Assembly: GCA_035998445.1 (NCBI GenBank) | Contig: DASYHQ010000061.1 | Location: 124,001 to 188,000 of the forward strand | DNA: 64,000 nt | Source of the DNA: Tepidisphaeraceae bacterium | GTDB lineage: Bacteria > Planctomycetota > Phycisphaerae > Tepidisphaerales > Tepidisphaeraceae | Reading direction: 5' to 3' | Part shown: piece after piece, positions 20,237 through 28,242 of the stretch | How positions within the stretch are numbered: the first letter of the stretch is position 1 | Layout of the letters: each line of letters starts with the position of its first letter | The notes under the pieces: model-generated | The model's database searches: none | What the model saw: only the letters and a program-made list of their open reading frames with translations | What the model was told of the DNA's origin: nothing | Translations under genes and position numbers: made by a program

Positions 20237-21385
20237 CTACACCTCTTCAATCCCCGGCGGCGAGTGAAGCTTGCTGGCCTTCTCGTCGCGCTTGTTGGCC
20301 ATAATCGAGGCGATCACGCCGGCGGCGAGGATTAGGAAGATGACGCCCAGCAGGTAGAAGTTGAAGTTGTCACCGACCCATTCCTTCAGTTGCTTGGCAA
20401 TCAGCATCTTCACGCCCACCAGCGTCAGCACCAGCGCCAGCGAGATCTTGAGGTAGCGGAACAGGGTGATCATGCCAGCCAGCGCGAAGTAGAGGCTGCG
20501 CAGGCCGAGGATGGCGAAGACGTTGCTCGTGAAGACGATGAACGGGTCGCCGGTGATCGCGAAGATCGCGGGGATGCTGTCGACGGCGAAGACGAGGTCG
20601 GTGAACTCGACGACGATCAGCGCCAGCATGAGCGGCGTCAACATCAGCGTGCCGGCCTTCACCCCTTCCACCGCGGCGTCGACGGGACCGGTGGGAGTCT
20701 CGTAATTGAGCGTGTCACCCTTTTGCCAGACCTCCGGCTCGTGCGATGCTGCCGACCCTGCCCGCACGAAGAAGTGCTGGCCGTGATAGTTGTTGGTGAC
20801 CGGCAACAGTCGCCGCGTCTGTCGAACGAGGAAGTTGTCGCCGATGTCGGCCGCGTCCTCTTCCTTGCTGAAGAGCATCTTCAGGCCGGTCAGGATCAGG
20901 AACCCGCCGAAGATGTAGATGATCCAGTGGAACCGCGCCAGCAGCACGGCCCCCAGGCCGATCATCGCGCCGCGCATCACCAGCGCGCCCAGGATGCCCC
21001 AGAACAGCACGCGATGCTGGTACATCGCCGGCACCTTGAAGTAGGTGAAGACCATGGCGATGACGAAGATGTTGTCGACGCTGAGGGACTTCTCGATCAC
21101 GTAACCGGTGATGTACTTCACGGTCGCGTGATGGCCCTCCATCTCCTGCCCGTCGACGGGGTCGCGCGCGACGGTACCGTCGGCGGCCATGCCCAGGCCC
21201 ATCCAGTGATTTTCGTAGCCGTAGTAGACGAACGCGCTAAAGGCCAGTCCGAGCGTGATCCACATCGCCGACCACTTCAGGGCCTCGCGAACGCCGATCA
21301 CGTGAGCTTTGCGATTGAAGACGCCCAGATCGAGGGCGAGCATGAAGAGCACGAACAGGATAAACCCGGACCAGATCCAGAACAT
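20237..21385 (-). CDS. TerC/Alx-family integral membrane protein
   Basis: 382 residues, about nine transmembrane helices. The family's acidic motifs are intact: VIEKSLSVDNIFVIAMVF (helix with Glu/Asp) and VVEFTDLVFAVDSIPAIFAI with TGDPFIVFTSN after it. TerC/Alx/YkoY proteins are linked to manganese export and to metal loading of secreted proteins. A loop of about 60 residues separates the two halves. I prefer ATG 21385, five bases after GGAG, over GTG 21388. A yybP-ykoY-type riboswitch sits directly upstream, which supports control by manganese. Confidence 0.93.
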   Translation of the reverse strand: MFWIWSGFILFVLFMLALDLGVFNRKAHVIGVREALKWSAMWITLGLAFSAFVYYGYENHWMGLGMAADGTVARDPVDGQEMEGHHATVKYITGYVIEKSLSVDNIFVIAMVFTYFKVPAMYQHRVLFWGILGALVMRGAMIGLGAVLLARFHWIIYIFGGFLILTGLKMLFSKEEDAADIGDNFLVRQTRRLLPVTNNYHGQHFFVRAGSAASHEPEVWQKGDTLNYETPTGPVDAAVEGVKAGTLMLTPLMLALIVVEFTDLVFAVDSIPAIFAITGDPFIVFTSNVFAILGLRSLYFALAGMITLFRYLKISLALVLTLVGVKMLIAKQLKEWVGDNFNFYLLGVIFLILAAGVIASIMANKRDEKASKLHSPPGIEEV

Positions 21386-21439
21386 CACATCTCCAACGCT
21401 GGGGCGGGCGCGCTATGGCAGGTGCGCCCACTTGCGGGA

Positions 21440-21566
21440 AGGACCGGTGGTCTCGCCCGTGACGGTCCACGGGTGGACCGGTCAACCGCGCGGCCGGAGG
21501 GTCGATGGAAGACCCTCGTGTTGACGACCGGCGCAGCCCGCTTCAGCGGGGGGCTACTCCCCAACG
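21440..21566 (-). promoter_or_regulatory. yybP-ykoY-type (manganese) riboswitch upstream of terC
   Basis: Read on the minus strand the region contains GGGGAGTAGC (21562-21553), then GTCAACACG, then a hairpin region, and near the 3' end GGCGAGACCACCGG (about 21457-21443). These are the conserved blocks of the yybP-ykoY class in the right order and spacing, about 55 bases before the terC start. This class binds Mn2+ and usually raises expression of exporters. Confidence 0.9.
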
Positions 21567-21664
21567 TTAGTTGCTGCGCGCTAGATTAGGGGCGCAGCGG
21601 GGGGCCGTCAATGTGGGATGTAGAGCTGGCCGAGCCACCAGGCGCGGTGGGCCCGTTGGTCTTC

Positions 21665-21801
21665 ACGTAGCATGGGCGTCTCGCCAATGCCTGTGGATTG
21701 AAATGGAGATCGACTTAGTGGCAACTCGCTTCGACCGAGCGGCGGCCACAAACGATATCCTTCGGCCTTATCACCGTCATGGGCGAGACGCCATGCTACG
21801 T
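21665..21801. repeat. Family A palindromic element, decayed copy
   Basis: Ends ACGTAGCATGGGCGTCTCGC and inverse GAGACGCCATGCTACGT. One base is changed or missing in each inner arm. Confidence 0.9.
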
Positions 21802-21875
21802 GCGGAGCGACCGCGACTAGTTACAACGTCGCGGGTGAAAGCGATAAGGGACAACGGGTGAGCACCAATAAACAA

Positions 21876-22110
21876 GGCCTGGCTCTCCCCTGAGAAGCCA
21901 GGCCCTGCGACCCCTAAGGCGTACCAACTTGAAGGCGAACTTATAGTGCGGAACTGTGTGCGACGTATGAACGCGGCCGAAGGTTTCGAATAAACCCCCG
22001 GGCGAACGTGTCGTCCGACCGACCGTCGGCCGGACGACACTGCCCGTGGGAACCAACCGCGCTCCATGTTTTTTGAGCGGCCTAAGCCACTCATCACCGT
22101 CACCGCGACG
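21876..22110 (-). ncRNA. Candidate structured RNA or leader on the minus strand
   Basis: The stretch 21802-22376 has no convincing gene. On the minus strand, a strong hairpin (GTGTCGTCCG ... CGGACGACAC, 22040-22006) is followed by a second stem, GGCCTGGCT ... AGCCAGGCC (21904-21876). A T-rich TTGTTTATT tail comes next, like a terminator. I do not recognise an RNA family. Low confidence. Confidence 0.25.
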
Positions 22111-22376
22111 GCAACGAATCTCCCTATAGAAAACGCGGTGCCAGAACCAAGATTGGTCGAGAATTTTCGCGGAAGCCGCGTTTCCCGCTGAATAACTCAT
22201 GATTTGTCGACTCGCTCGCGCCGCAGTGCCAGTGGAAGGCGCGATGTGCATCGCGCGGTTCTTCGTCAATCAGGGTGCCGGTCGCCCAGAGATTGGGCAG
22301 ACGATGCGCGCTTGTCGAATGTGCCGGTATTTCAGGCGTCTTGAAGGGGTTTCCCCGCAACTCTATGATTCTCGCC

Positions 22377-23405
22377 ATGGTCGACAAAGCATTTCGCGTC
22401 GCGGTGGTGGGTTGCGGTAGCATGGCTAACGCGTGGGTCGAGACGGCACGGAAGGCACCGGGCGTGGAGGTGGTCGCGCTGATCGACCTGCGCCCCGAAG
22501 CCGCGCGCGCGATGGCCGACAAGCATGGCTTGCCGCACTCGGTGGTCTACGGCTCGCTCGCCGAGGCCGCGGCGACGGCCAAGCCGAACCTCGTGTTCGA
22601 CGTGACGATCCCCGATGCCCACGAGCGCGTCGTCACCGAGGCCCTGCGGCTCGGTTGCGACGTGCTCGGCGAGAAGCCGCTGTCGACCAGCATCGAGTCC
22701 GCCCGCCGAATGGTCGCCACGGCACAGGAGACTGGCCGCATGTACGCGGTCATGCAGAACCAGCGCTACAGCTCACGCGCCGTGGCGGCGCGCGACTTCA
22801 TCAAATCGGGTCGCATCGGATCGCTCGACGAGTTCCATGGCGAGATGTACCTCGGGCCGCACTTCGGTGGCTTTCGCGAGGAGATGCCGTACCCGCTGAT
22901 CGTCGACATGCTCATCCACCTGTTCGACAAGGCCCGCTTCATGTCGGGCACCGACCCGGTCAGCGTCTACTGCCACTCGTTCAACCCAAAGCACAGCTGG
23001 TACAAGGGCGACGCCAGCTGCGTCGCGATCTTCGAGATGACCGGCGGCGTCGTCTTCAGCTTCCGCGCCAGCTGGTGTGCCGAGGGCCTGCCGGCCGACT
23101 GGGGCGGCGAGTGGCGCTTCATCGGCGCCGAAGGCACGATGAAGTGGGACACGCAGGGCCTGCGCGCCCAGGCCCGCAAGCCCGACGGCAAGCGCGAGTT
23201 CATGTACGAGATGGAAGACATCGCGATCCCGGAGACCGAGATGCCGCTGCAAGGCCACCCGGCGTTCATCACCGATGGCTTGGCCGCTCTGCGCGAGGGC
23301 CGCGCGCCGCAGACGGTCTGCACCGACAACATCAAGAGCCTCGCAATGGTCGAGGCCGCGGTGAAGAGCGCCAAGCAGGGGGCGAAGGTGAAGGTCGAGT
23401 GGTAG
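22377..23405 (+). CDS. Gfo/Idh/MocA family oxidoreductase
   Basis: 342 residues. The Rossmann nucleotide-binding start is FRVAVVGCGSMANAW (6-20), and the catalytic-domain signature GEKPLSTSIESAR (98-110) includes the conserved lysine. The C-terminal substrate domain has HSWYKGDASCVAIFEMTGG. Such enzymes oxidise or reduce sugars and related polyols with NAD(P). I use ATG 22377 (MVDKAFRVAVV); the frame extends upstream to 22275 without family similarity. No operon partner in the same direction gives the substrate. Confidence 0.9.
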   Translation: MVDKAFRVAVVGCGSMANAWVETARKAPGVEVVALIDLRPEAARAMADKHGLPHSVVYGSLAEAAATAKPNLVFDVTIPDAHERVVTEALRLGCDVLGEKPLSTSIESARRMVATAQETGRMYAVMQNQRYSSRAVAARDFIKSGRIGSLDEFHGEMYLGPHFGGFREEMPYPLIVDMLIHLFDKARFMSGTDPVSVYCHSFNPKHSWYKGDASCVAIFEMTGGVVFSFRASWCAEGLPADWGGEWRFIGAEGTMKWDTQGLRAQARKPDGKREFMYEMEDIAIPETEMPLQGHPAFITDGLAALREGRAPQTVCTDNIKSLAMVEAAVKSAKQGAKVKVEW

Positions 23406-23476
23406 GGTCGCAACGGCCCGGGGGGCGGGGGATCTTCCCGGCGTCACGAAACGTCAGAGGGGGGCGAGGCACCGTT

Positions 23477-23593
23477 CCCCCTCTCCCGGTACCCCGGGGG
23501 AAGGCTGGGGAGGGGGCGCTCCGGCTATTCAAGTGTACTGCGTCGGGCGGAAGCCCCCTCCCCTACCCTCCCCCGGGGTACCGGGAGAGGGGG
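23477..23593. repeat. Family E palindromic element
   Basis: CCCCCTCTCCCGGTACCCCG at the left and CGGGGTACCGGGAGAGGGGG at the right. Intergenic counterpart of the insert in valS at 3124-3235. Confidence 0.94.
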
Positions 23594-23645
23594 ATCACGA
23601 TCGGCTCGTATAAGCTGACCGACTACCCACCAAACCGCGTTGTAT

Positions 23646-23855
23646 GTCACGTTAACGGCGTGGGAGGTCACGAAAACCCGATGTGCCGTCACGTTTCATG
23701 CATGCGCGGTCACGTTTCATGCATGCGGAGTCACGTTGCATGCATGTTGTGTCACGTTTGATGCATGCAAAGTCACGTTACATCGAGTTTTCGTGACATC
23801 GCATGCATGAAACGTGACACAACATGCCTCCCGCGTGACGTCGCAGGCATCGGCG
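23646..23855. repeat. Array of ten sites at exact 21-bp spacing (GTCAC / GTGAC)
   Basis: GTCAC begins at 23646, 23667, 23688, 23709, 23730, 23751 and 23772; GTGAC begins at 23793, 23814 and 23835, keeping the same 21-bp register. The best units read GTCACGTTTCATGCATG plus four variable bases and contain the palindrome CATGCATG. The last part is largely an inverted copy of the second and third units. Lies 143 bp before the next gene start, at 23983. Confidence 0.93.
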
Positions 23856-23982
23856 AGACGTCCGTGCAACGCGATCGGCGGACGCGATGGTGATCGAGCG
23901 CCATCTCAAGCGGCGGGTGTTTCAGACGATGTGCGATCGCCGCGGCATAGGTCAACTTAACCTTCTGCGGTACGCTTTCAGC

Positions 23983-25503
23983 ATGACGGCCACGCAACGA
24001 ATCGTTTCCCGCACCACAGCCATCTGCATCTGCACGCTCGTCCTCTGCTGGGCCTTCGGGCTCGCCCCCTTGCCCGCCCGTGCCCAGGCCGCTGCCGCGC
24101 CAGCGGTGAAGTACAAGATCGGCCAGCTTGACCCCGCCATCACCGAAAGTTCCGGCATCGTCGCAAGTCGGCGGCATCCCGGCGTGTTCTGGACGCACGA
24201 CGACAGCGGCAACGCGCCGCGCATCTTCGCGGTGAAGCAAGACGGCACGCTGCTGGCGACGTACACGATCGGTGCGAAAAACGTCGACTGGGAGGACATC
24301 GCGATCGACGATGACGGTCACCTGTACATCGGTGACATCGGCAACAACGCCCGCCGGCGCGATCGCGGGCCGGCGGTGTACCAGATCGACGAGCCTGACC
24401 CCAGCGTGCCCGTGCCCGCGGGCGCGCCGGCGCTGCGGGTGAAGGCGCGGTACCCGCTTGCGTACCCGGCCGACCCGTTCGACGCCGAGGCATTGTTCGT
24501 CTGGCAGGATCATGGCTACATCGTGTCGAAGCAGCGCGACGCGGCCGTGGCGCAGGTGCTGCGGTTCACATTGGCCGCGCCCAAGCCGGTGCCACAACGG
24601 ATGGAAGCGGTGGCCGATTTGGCGTTGCGCACGCCCGTGACGGCCGCGGACATGTCGGCCGACGGGAAGGAACTGATGGTGCTGACGGTCTTCGGGCCGA
24701 ACCGGTACGTGGTGAACGGCGACCCCGCCAAGGCCGCAACCGTGCCGCCGCGCAGCGTGATGTTCCTGCACCCGAACATGGAGGCCGCCACGCTCGTGCC
24801 CGACGGTGTGCTGGCGACCACCGAGCGCCGTGACATCCTGCTGTTCGACAACGCCGCGTTCGACGGCCCTCGGGCCGGGCAGGGCGAGCCGGCCAAGCGC
24901 ATCGCGATCGCAGCCGCAACGATGCCGATCACGGTCGACGGGGCGCTTGACGACTGGACCGACCCCGCCACCCGGCAAGCCTTGTCCAGCGATCCCACCG
25001 ACGCGCCCGACGCCGCCGCCGCCAAACTGTGGCTCGCCTGGCGGCCAGGGGGCCTGTACGTTGCCGCCCGCGTGCCACGCGGTGATCCGTCGGCATTGTT
25101 GACCGAGTGGTTCGGCGGTGACGCGATCGAGATCTTCGTCGGCCGACACGCGATCGACCGCCCTGCAGAATACGGAGCGGGCGACGACCGCTGTTACATC
25201 GGGTTCGCGCCACTACCAGACAAGGGCCGCGGCGCCGTCGTGCTGAAGTGGCCACGACGGTCCTCACCGCCCGTCGATGCACAGGTTGCCGGGCAAGTGA
25301 ATGCCGATGGGAACTATGATGTTGAAGCGTTTCTGCCCGCCACGGCAATCGTTGCGGGCGACCCGCTGACCACGGGCCGCACGCTGCGATTGGAAGTGTC
25401 GCTGCTGGCCCGCCGGCCACGTGGGAACTGGTATCTCAGCGCCGCGAACGAAGCCGGCACGTGGATGAGCCCGCTGAAGTGGACCATCGCCACGTTGAAG
25501 TGA
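23983..25503 (+). CDS. Secreted propeller-like protein with C-terminal CBM9-like domain
   Basis: 506 residues. Signal peptide MTATQRIVSRTTAICICTLV with cleavage probably near PARAQA. Residues about 45-300 are beta-rich with ESSGIVASRRHPGVFWTHDD, DWEDIAIDDDGHLYIGDIGN and similar strands, like SdiA-regulated/esterase-like propellers. From about residue 315 the protein resembles a family 9 carbohydrate-binding module: ITVDGALDDW, LWLAWRPGGLYVAARV, GGDAIEIFVG and a final WYLSAANEAGTWMSPLKW. It probably binds or processes extracellular carbohydrate or protein. I use ATG 23983; the frame extends upstream to 23887 but the signal peptide starts here. The 21-bp array lies just upstream. Confidence 0.75.
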   Translation: MTATQRIVSRTTAICICTLVLCWAFGLAPLPARAQAAAAPAVKYKIGQLDPAITESSGIVASRRHPGVFWTHDDSGNAPRIFAVKQDGTLLATYTIGAKNVDWEDIAIDDDGHLYIGDIGNNARRRDRGPAVYQIDEPDPSVPVPAGAPALRVKARYPLAYPADPFDAEALFVWQDHGYIVSKQRDAAVAQVLRFTLAAPKPVPQRMEAVADLALRTPVTAADMSADGKELMVLTVFGPNRYVVNGDPAKAATVPPRSVMFLHPNMEAATLVPDGVLATTERRDILLFDNAAFDGPRAGQGEPAKRIAIAAATMPITVDGALDDWTDPATRQALSSDPTDAPDAAAAKLWLAWRPGGLYVAARVPRGDPSALLTEWFGGDAIEIFVGRHAIDRPAEYGAGDDRCYIGFAPLPDKGRGAVVLKWPRRSSPPVDAQVAGQVNADGNYDVEAFLPATAIVAGDPLTTGRTLRLEVSLLARRPRGNWYLSAANEAGTWMSPLKWTIATLK

Positions 25504-25764
25504 ACCCCGGCTTGTCCTCGGGCGTAGGAACCACGGGTATCGAGTCGCGTCTGTTGGCGCCGACACACGTGTCGGCACTGATGGGGTGATCCGGCGGTTC
25601 AAGGTGCAAGAAATCCTTTGAATCTGCCGATCCTAATCGGTATGGTGCGCGGGACGGACGTTGTCGGGGCTGACGCGTTCGGAACGAGCCAACCTTGCGA
25701 ACAACCAGACGCAGCCGAGCCGTGAACGGCTTGTGTGGCGTCGTTCTATCTTCGGGACACACGG

Positions 25765-25977
25765 ATGCGTCAATTCATTCCCTCGGTGCGCGAAATCATC
25801 ATCTTTGCGGTGCTGTCGATCACGATGGCGATCGTCGTCTCGTCGTTCATGAACGCCGCGTCGCACGATCTGGGCCTGTCGTTCCTGGCGATGCCGCTGT
25901 TCGTCTTCTCGGCCATCCTCGGCCTGCGCCGCAACTGGGCCCGCAACGCCGCCGAAACCGATAGCACCTCCGCCTGA
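25765..25977 (+). CDS. Small membrane protein of unknown function
   Basis: 70 residues (MRQFIPSVREIIIFAVLSIT...). Two hydrophobic helices, about residues 9-25 and 36-53, are joined by a short polar loop and followed by a basic and then acidic tail. No family recognised. The preference for G/C third positions and the ATG after a plausible upstream region make it more likely real than not. It sits between larger plus-strand genes with about 200 bp on each side. Confidence 0.5.
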   Translation: MRQFIPSVREIIIFAVLSITMAIVVSSFMNAASHDLGLSFLAMPLFVFSAILGLRRNWARNAAETDSTSA

Positions 25978-26173
25978 ACGAGCGTACGTCGGTGTGACGT
26001 TGGACGGTTGGCGGAGCGATCCTCAGGCCACGTCGCGTGGGAGCGGTCCGTCAGACGGTACTAAGTCGGTACTTGGCCGACGGGTATCGCAGTCCCATCG
26101 CATCGTTGCATTTTTCACTTGCATCGCGCCATGCCAGATGGAACCATCCGTACTCCACCAGGAGGGATGCGCG

Positions 26174-26959
26174 ATGGCCGACGACAACGAGTACGACCTG
26201 AACCCTGAGCAATCCGCCGAACGCTCGCTGGCGGGTCAGCCGATCTATCGTCACAAGGAACGCACCAAACCGTTCGAGCCGGCGGTGGGGGACATGGAGA
26301 CGATCGGCGCGGTCGAGGCGCACATCGCGGCCCACCTGGGCGAGGTCGACAGCGTCTTCCACGAGATCATCAGCGATCTGGTGCACATCGACGTGCACGT
26401 GGTAAAGCCGACCGATGATCGCCCATGGTACTCGCTGGTGACCAGCGGCATGAGCGACCGGCCGATGAACACGCCCGAGGGCGCGCACGACGTTCGCTTC
26501 GCCGAACTCATGATCAACCTGCCGGCCGATTGGCCACTGGAATCGAAGGACAAGCCCGGGCAGATCAACAGCGACCCCAAGGCGTACTGGCCGATCGGCT
26601 GGTTGAAGATGATCGCCCGCATGCCGCACGAGTACTCGACATGGGTTGGCTTTGGCCACACGATCCCAAACGGCGACCCGGCCGAGCCGTTCGCCGACAA
26701 CACGAAGTTCATCGGCTCGATCCTGTTGCCACCGCTCCTGACGCCGGAGGGGTTTCACGAGCTGAAGCTGGAGGGGCGCACGGTCCACTTCTACGCGCTC
26801 TGTCCGCTGTACTCCGAGGAGATGGACCAGAAACTGAAGGGCGGCACCGAGTCGCTGTTCGCGGCCTTCGAGAAGGCCGGCGTGCCGCCTACGGAGGTGG
26901 AAGTCGTCACGCTGGGTCGAAAGAACGCCTGCAAGCGCAAGGGCTGGTGGCCGTTCTAA
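26174..26959 (+). CDS. Suppressor-of-fused (SUFU) domain protein
   Basis: 261 residues, cytoplasmic. It resembles the bacterial SUFU-like family by VEAHIAAHLGEVDSVFHEI, HIDVHVVKPTDDRPWYSLVT, SGMSDRPMNTPEG and WPIGWLKMIARMPHEYSTW. Bacterial SUFU proteins are common in multi-gene polymorphic toxin and immunity settings and as stand-alone genes; no toxin is next to this one. GGAGGG at 26161 sits seven bases before the ATG, which fixes the start 60 codons inside the longest frame. Function unknown. Confidence 0.85.
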   Translation: MADDNEYDLNPEQSAERSLAGQPIYRHKERTKPFEPAVGDMETIGAVEAHIAAHLGEVDSVFHEIISDLVHIDVHVVKPTDDRPWYSLVTSGMSDRPMNTPEGAHDVRFAELMINLPADWPLESKDKPGQINSDPKAYWPIGWLKMIARMPHEYSTWVGFGHTIPNGDPAEPFADNTKFIGSILLPPLLTPEGFHELKLEGRTVHFYALCPLYSEEMDQKLKGGTESLFAAFEKAGVPPTEVEVVTLGRKNACKRKGWWPF

Positions 26960-27007
26960 GGGCCGTTCGCGCACCGCGCGTCTTCAGATGGGCTATGATG
27001 GGGGAGA

Positions 27008-27421
27008 ATGCCCGCAGCGCCACCGCGACAATCTCTCGTCGTCCTGTTCGACGGCCAGTGCAACCTGTGCAACGGCGCGGTCAACTTCCTGATCGATCGC
27101 GACCACGGTCGGCGGTTCAAGTTCGCCAGCCAGCAATCGGCCGCGGGCAAGGAACTGCTCGCCAGCTACGATCAACCCATCAATTTGAAGACTTTGGTCG
27201 TGATCGATCGCGGCCAAGCCTTCACCCGTTCCGCGGCCGTCTTGCGCTTGGTGCGGCACCTGCCGTTTCCATGGCCACTGCTCCAGGTCGGCGTTGCGAT
27301 CCCGCGACCGATCGCCGACTGGCTGTACGATCGCGTGGCGGGCAACCGCTACCGCCTGTTTGGCCGGTCCGATGCCTGCCGTATGCCGACACCTGAGCTG
27401 GCGGATCGCTTCCTGGGTTAG
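27008..27421 (+). CDS. DCC-family thiol-disulfide oxidoreductase-like protein (DUF393)
   Basis: 137 residues. The name-giving motif is DGQCNLC (15-21) in VVLFDGQCNLCNGAVNFLID. FKFASQQS and the final Tyr-Arg-Leu-Phe-Gly-Arg (NRYRLFGRSDAC) are also typical. These proteins have a thioredoxin-like fold; a redox role is inferred from the two cysteines. An SRPBCC protein follows 86 bp downstream in the same direction, so the two may be co-transcribed. Confidence 0.88.
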   Translation: MPAAPPRQSLVVLFDGQCNLCNGAVNFLIDRDHGRRFKFASQQSAAGKELLASYDQPINLKTLVVIDRGQAFTRSAAVLRLVRHLPFPWPLLQVGVAIPRPIADWLYDRVAGNRYRLFGRSDACRMPTPELADRFLG

Positions 27422-27506
27422 CGGCTGGCCGACCCATCCTTTCAAAACCGGCGCGGACTTCCCCGCTGACACATCCAACCCGCCTCTGCCGTGCGTAGGA
27501 TGGGGC

Positions 27507-27998
27507 GTGTATTACGAACTGACTGATGCCATCGTCGTGAAGACCGACCTGCAGGCCACTTGGGCGTTCTTCGGCCGGGCTGAGAATTTGCCCGACATCA
27601 CGCCCCCATGGATGAACTTCGAGGTGCTGGCCGACGGGCCGATCAACATCGGCCAGGGCACGCACATCGACTACCGCATTCGCTGGGCGGGCATTCCGCT
27701 GCGTTGGCGCACGCGCATTATCGACTGGTCGCCACCGCGGCAGTTCATCGATCTGCAGCTGAGCGGGCCGTACGACCTTTGGCATCACCAGCACACGTTC
27801 GAACAGGTCGAAGACGGCACCCTCTGCCGCGACCGCGTGCTCTACCGTGTGCCGTTCGGGCCACTGGGCCGCATCGCCAACGCATTGATGGTGCGCCGGC
27901 AACTCATTGAGATCTTCGAGTACCGCCGGACGAAGATCGCCGAGCGAATGGGGCTGGTGAGGGCGGTGCAGGCGAAGGTGGAGATACGCAAAGTGTGA
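27507..27998 (+). CDS. SRPBCC-family protein
   Basis: 163 residues beginning VYYELTDAIVVKTDLQATW at a GTG (27507). GTAGGA seven bases upstream acts as ribosome site; the upstream frame overlaps the DCC gene and is unlike the family. Polyketide-cyclase/START-like fold features are the N-terminal strand, FFGRAENLPDITPPWMNFEV, and the long C-terminal helix (RIANALMVRRQLIEIFEYRR). Such proteins bind hydrophobic ligands. Function not known. Confidence 0.82.
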   Translation: MYYELTDAIVVKTDLQATWAFFGRAENLPDITPPWMNFEVLADGPINIGQGTHIDYRIRWAGIPLRWRTRIIDWSPPRQFIDLQLSGPYDLWHHQHTFEQVEDGTLCRDRVLYRVPFGPLGRIANALMVRRQLIEIFEYRRTKIAERMGLVRAVQAKVEIRKV

Positions 27999-28029
27999 GC
28001 GAGCGCCGAGCGACCGGTCGGCGCAAGTT

Positions 28030-28132
28030 GTCATCCCGAGCGGAGCCCAGGGCGACGGGAGGGATCTCGATAGGCGAGCGATGTTCGGCCGTGGGAGATC
28101 CCTCAGGTCGGCAAGCCTCCCATCGGGATGAC
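28030..28132. repeat. Family C palindromic element
   Basis: GTCATCCCGAGCGGAGCCCA ... TCCCATCGGGATGAC with inner GGGATCTCGA and GAGATCCCTC arms, in the gap before the GH57 gene. Confidence 0.92.
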
Positions 28133-28242
28133 AGCCAATGCCGACTGACGGTGTCGCACGAAGCTAGCGGTTCGCCAACTCGTCCCCTCCGCCGTTCTGC
28201 GCATAGTCAACCGCCACCGTCACGGTTACGATTGCCGGCCTC

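Noticed and set aside
21817-22269. 150-residue minus-strand frame
   Set aside because: Runs through two strong hairpins and into a family A repeat; Arg-rich composition, no family.
22433-23761. 442-residue plus-strand frame ending in CRHVSCM heptads
   Set aside because: Out-of-frame shadow of the Gfo/Idh/MocA gene followed by family E and the 21-bp array.
23646-23855. CRISPR array
   Set aside because: Units are 21 bp in total with no 30-40-bp unique spacers, orientation flips inside, and no cas gene is near.
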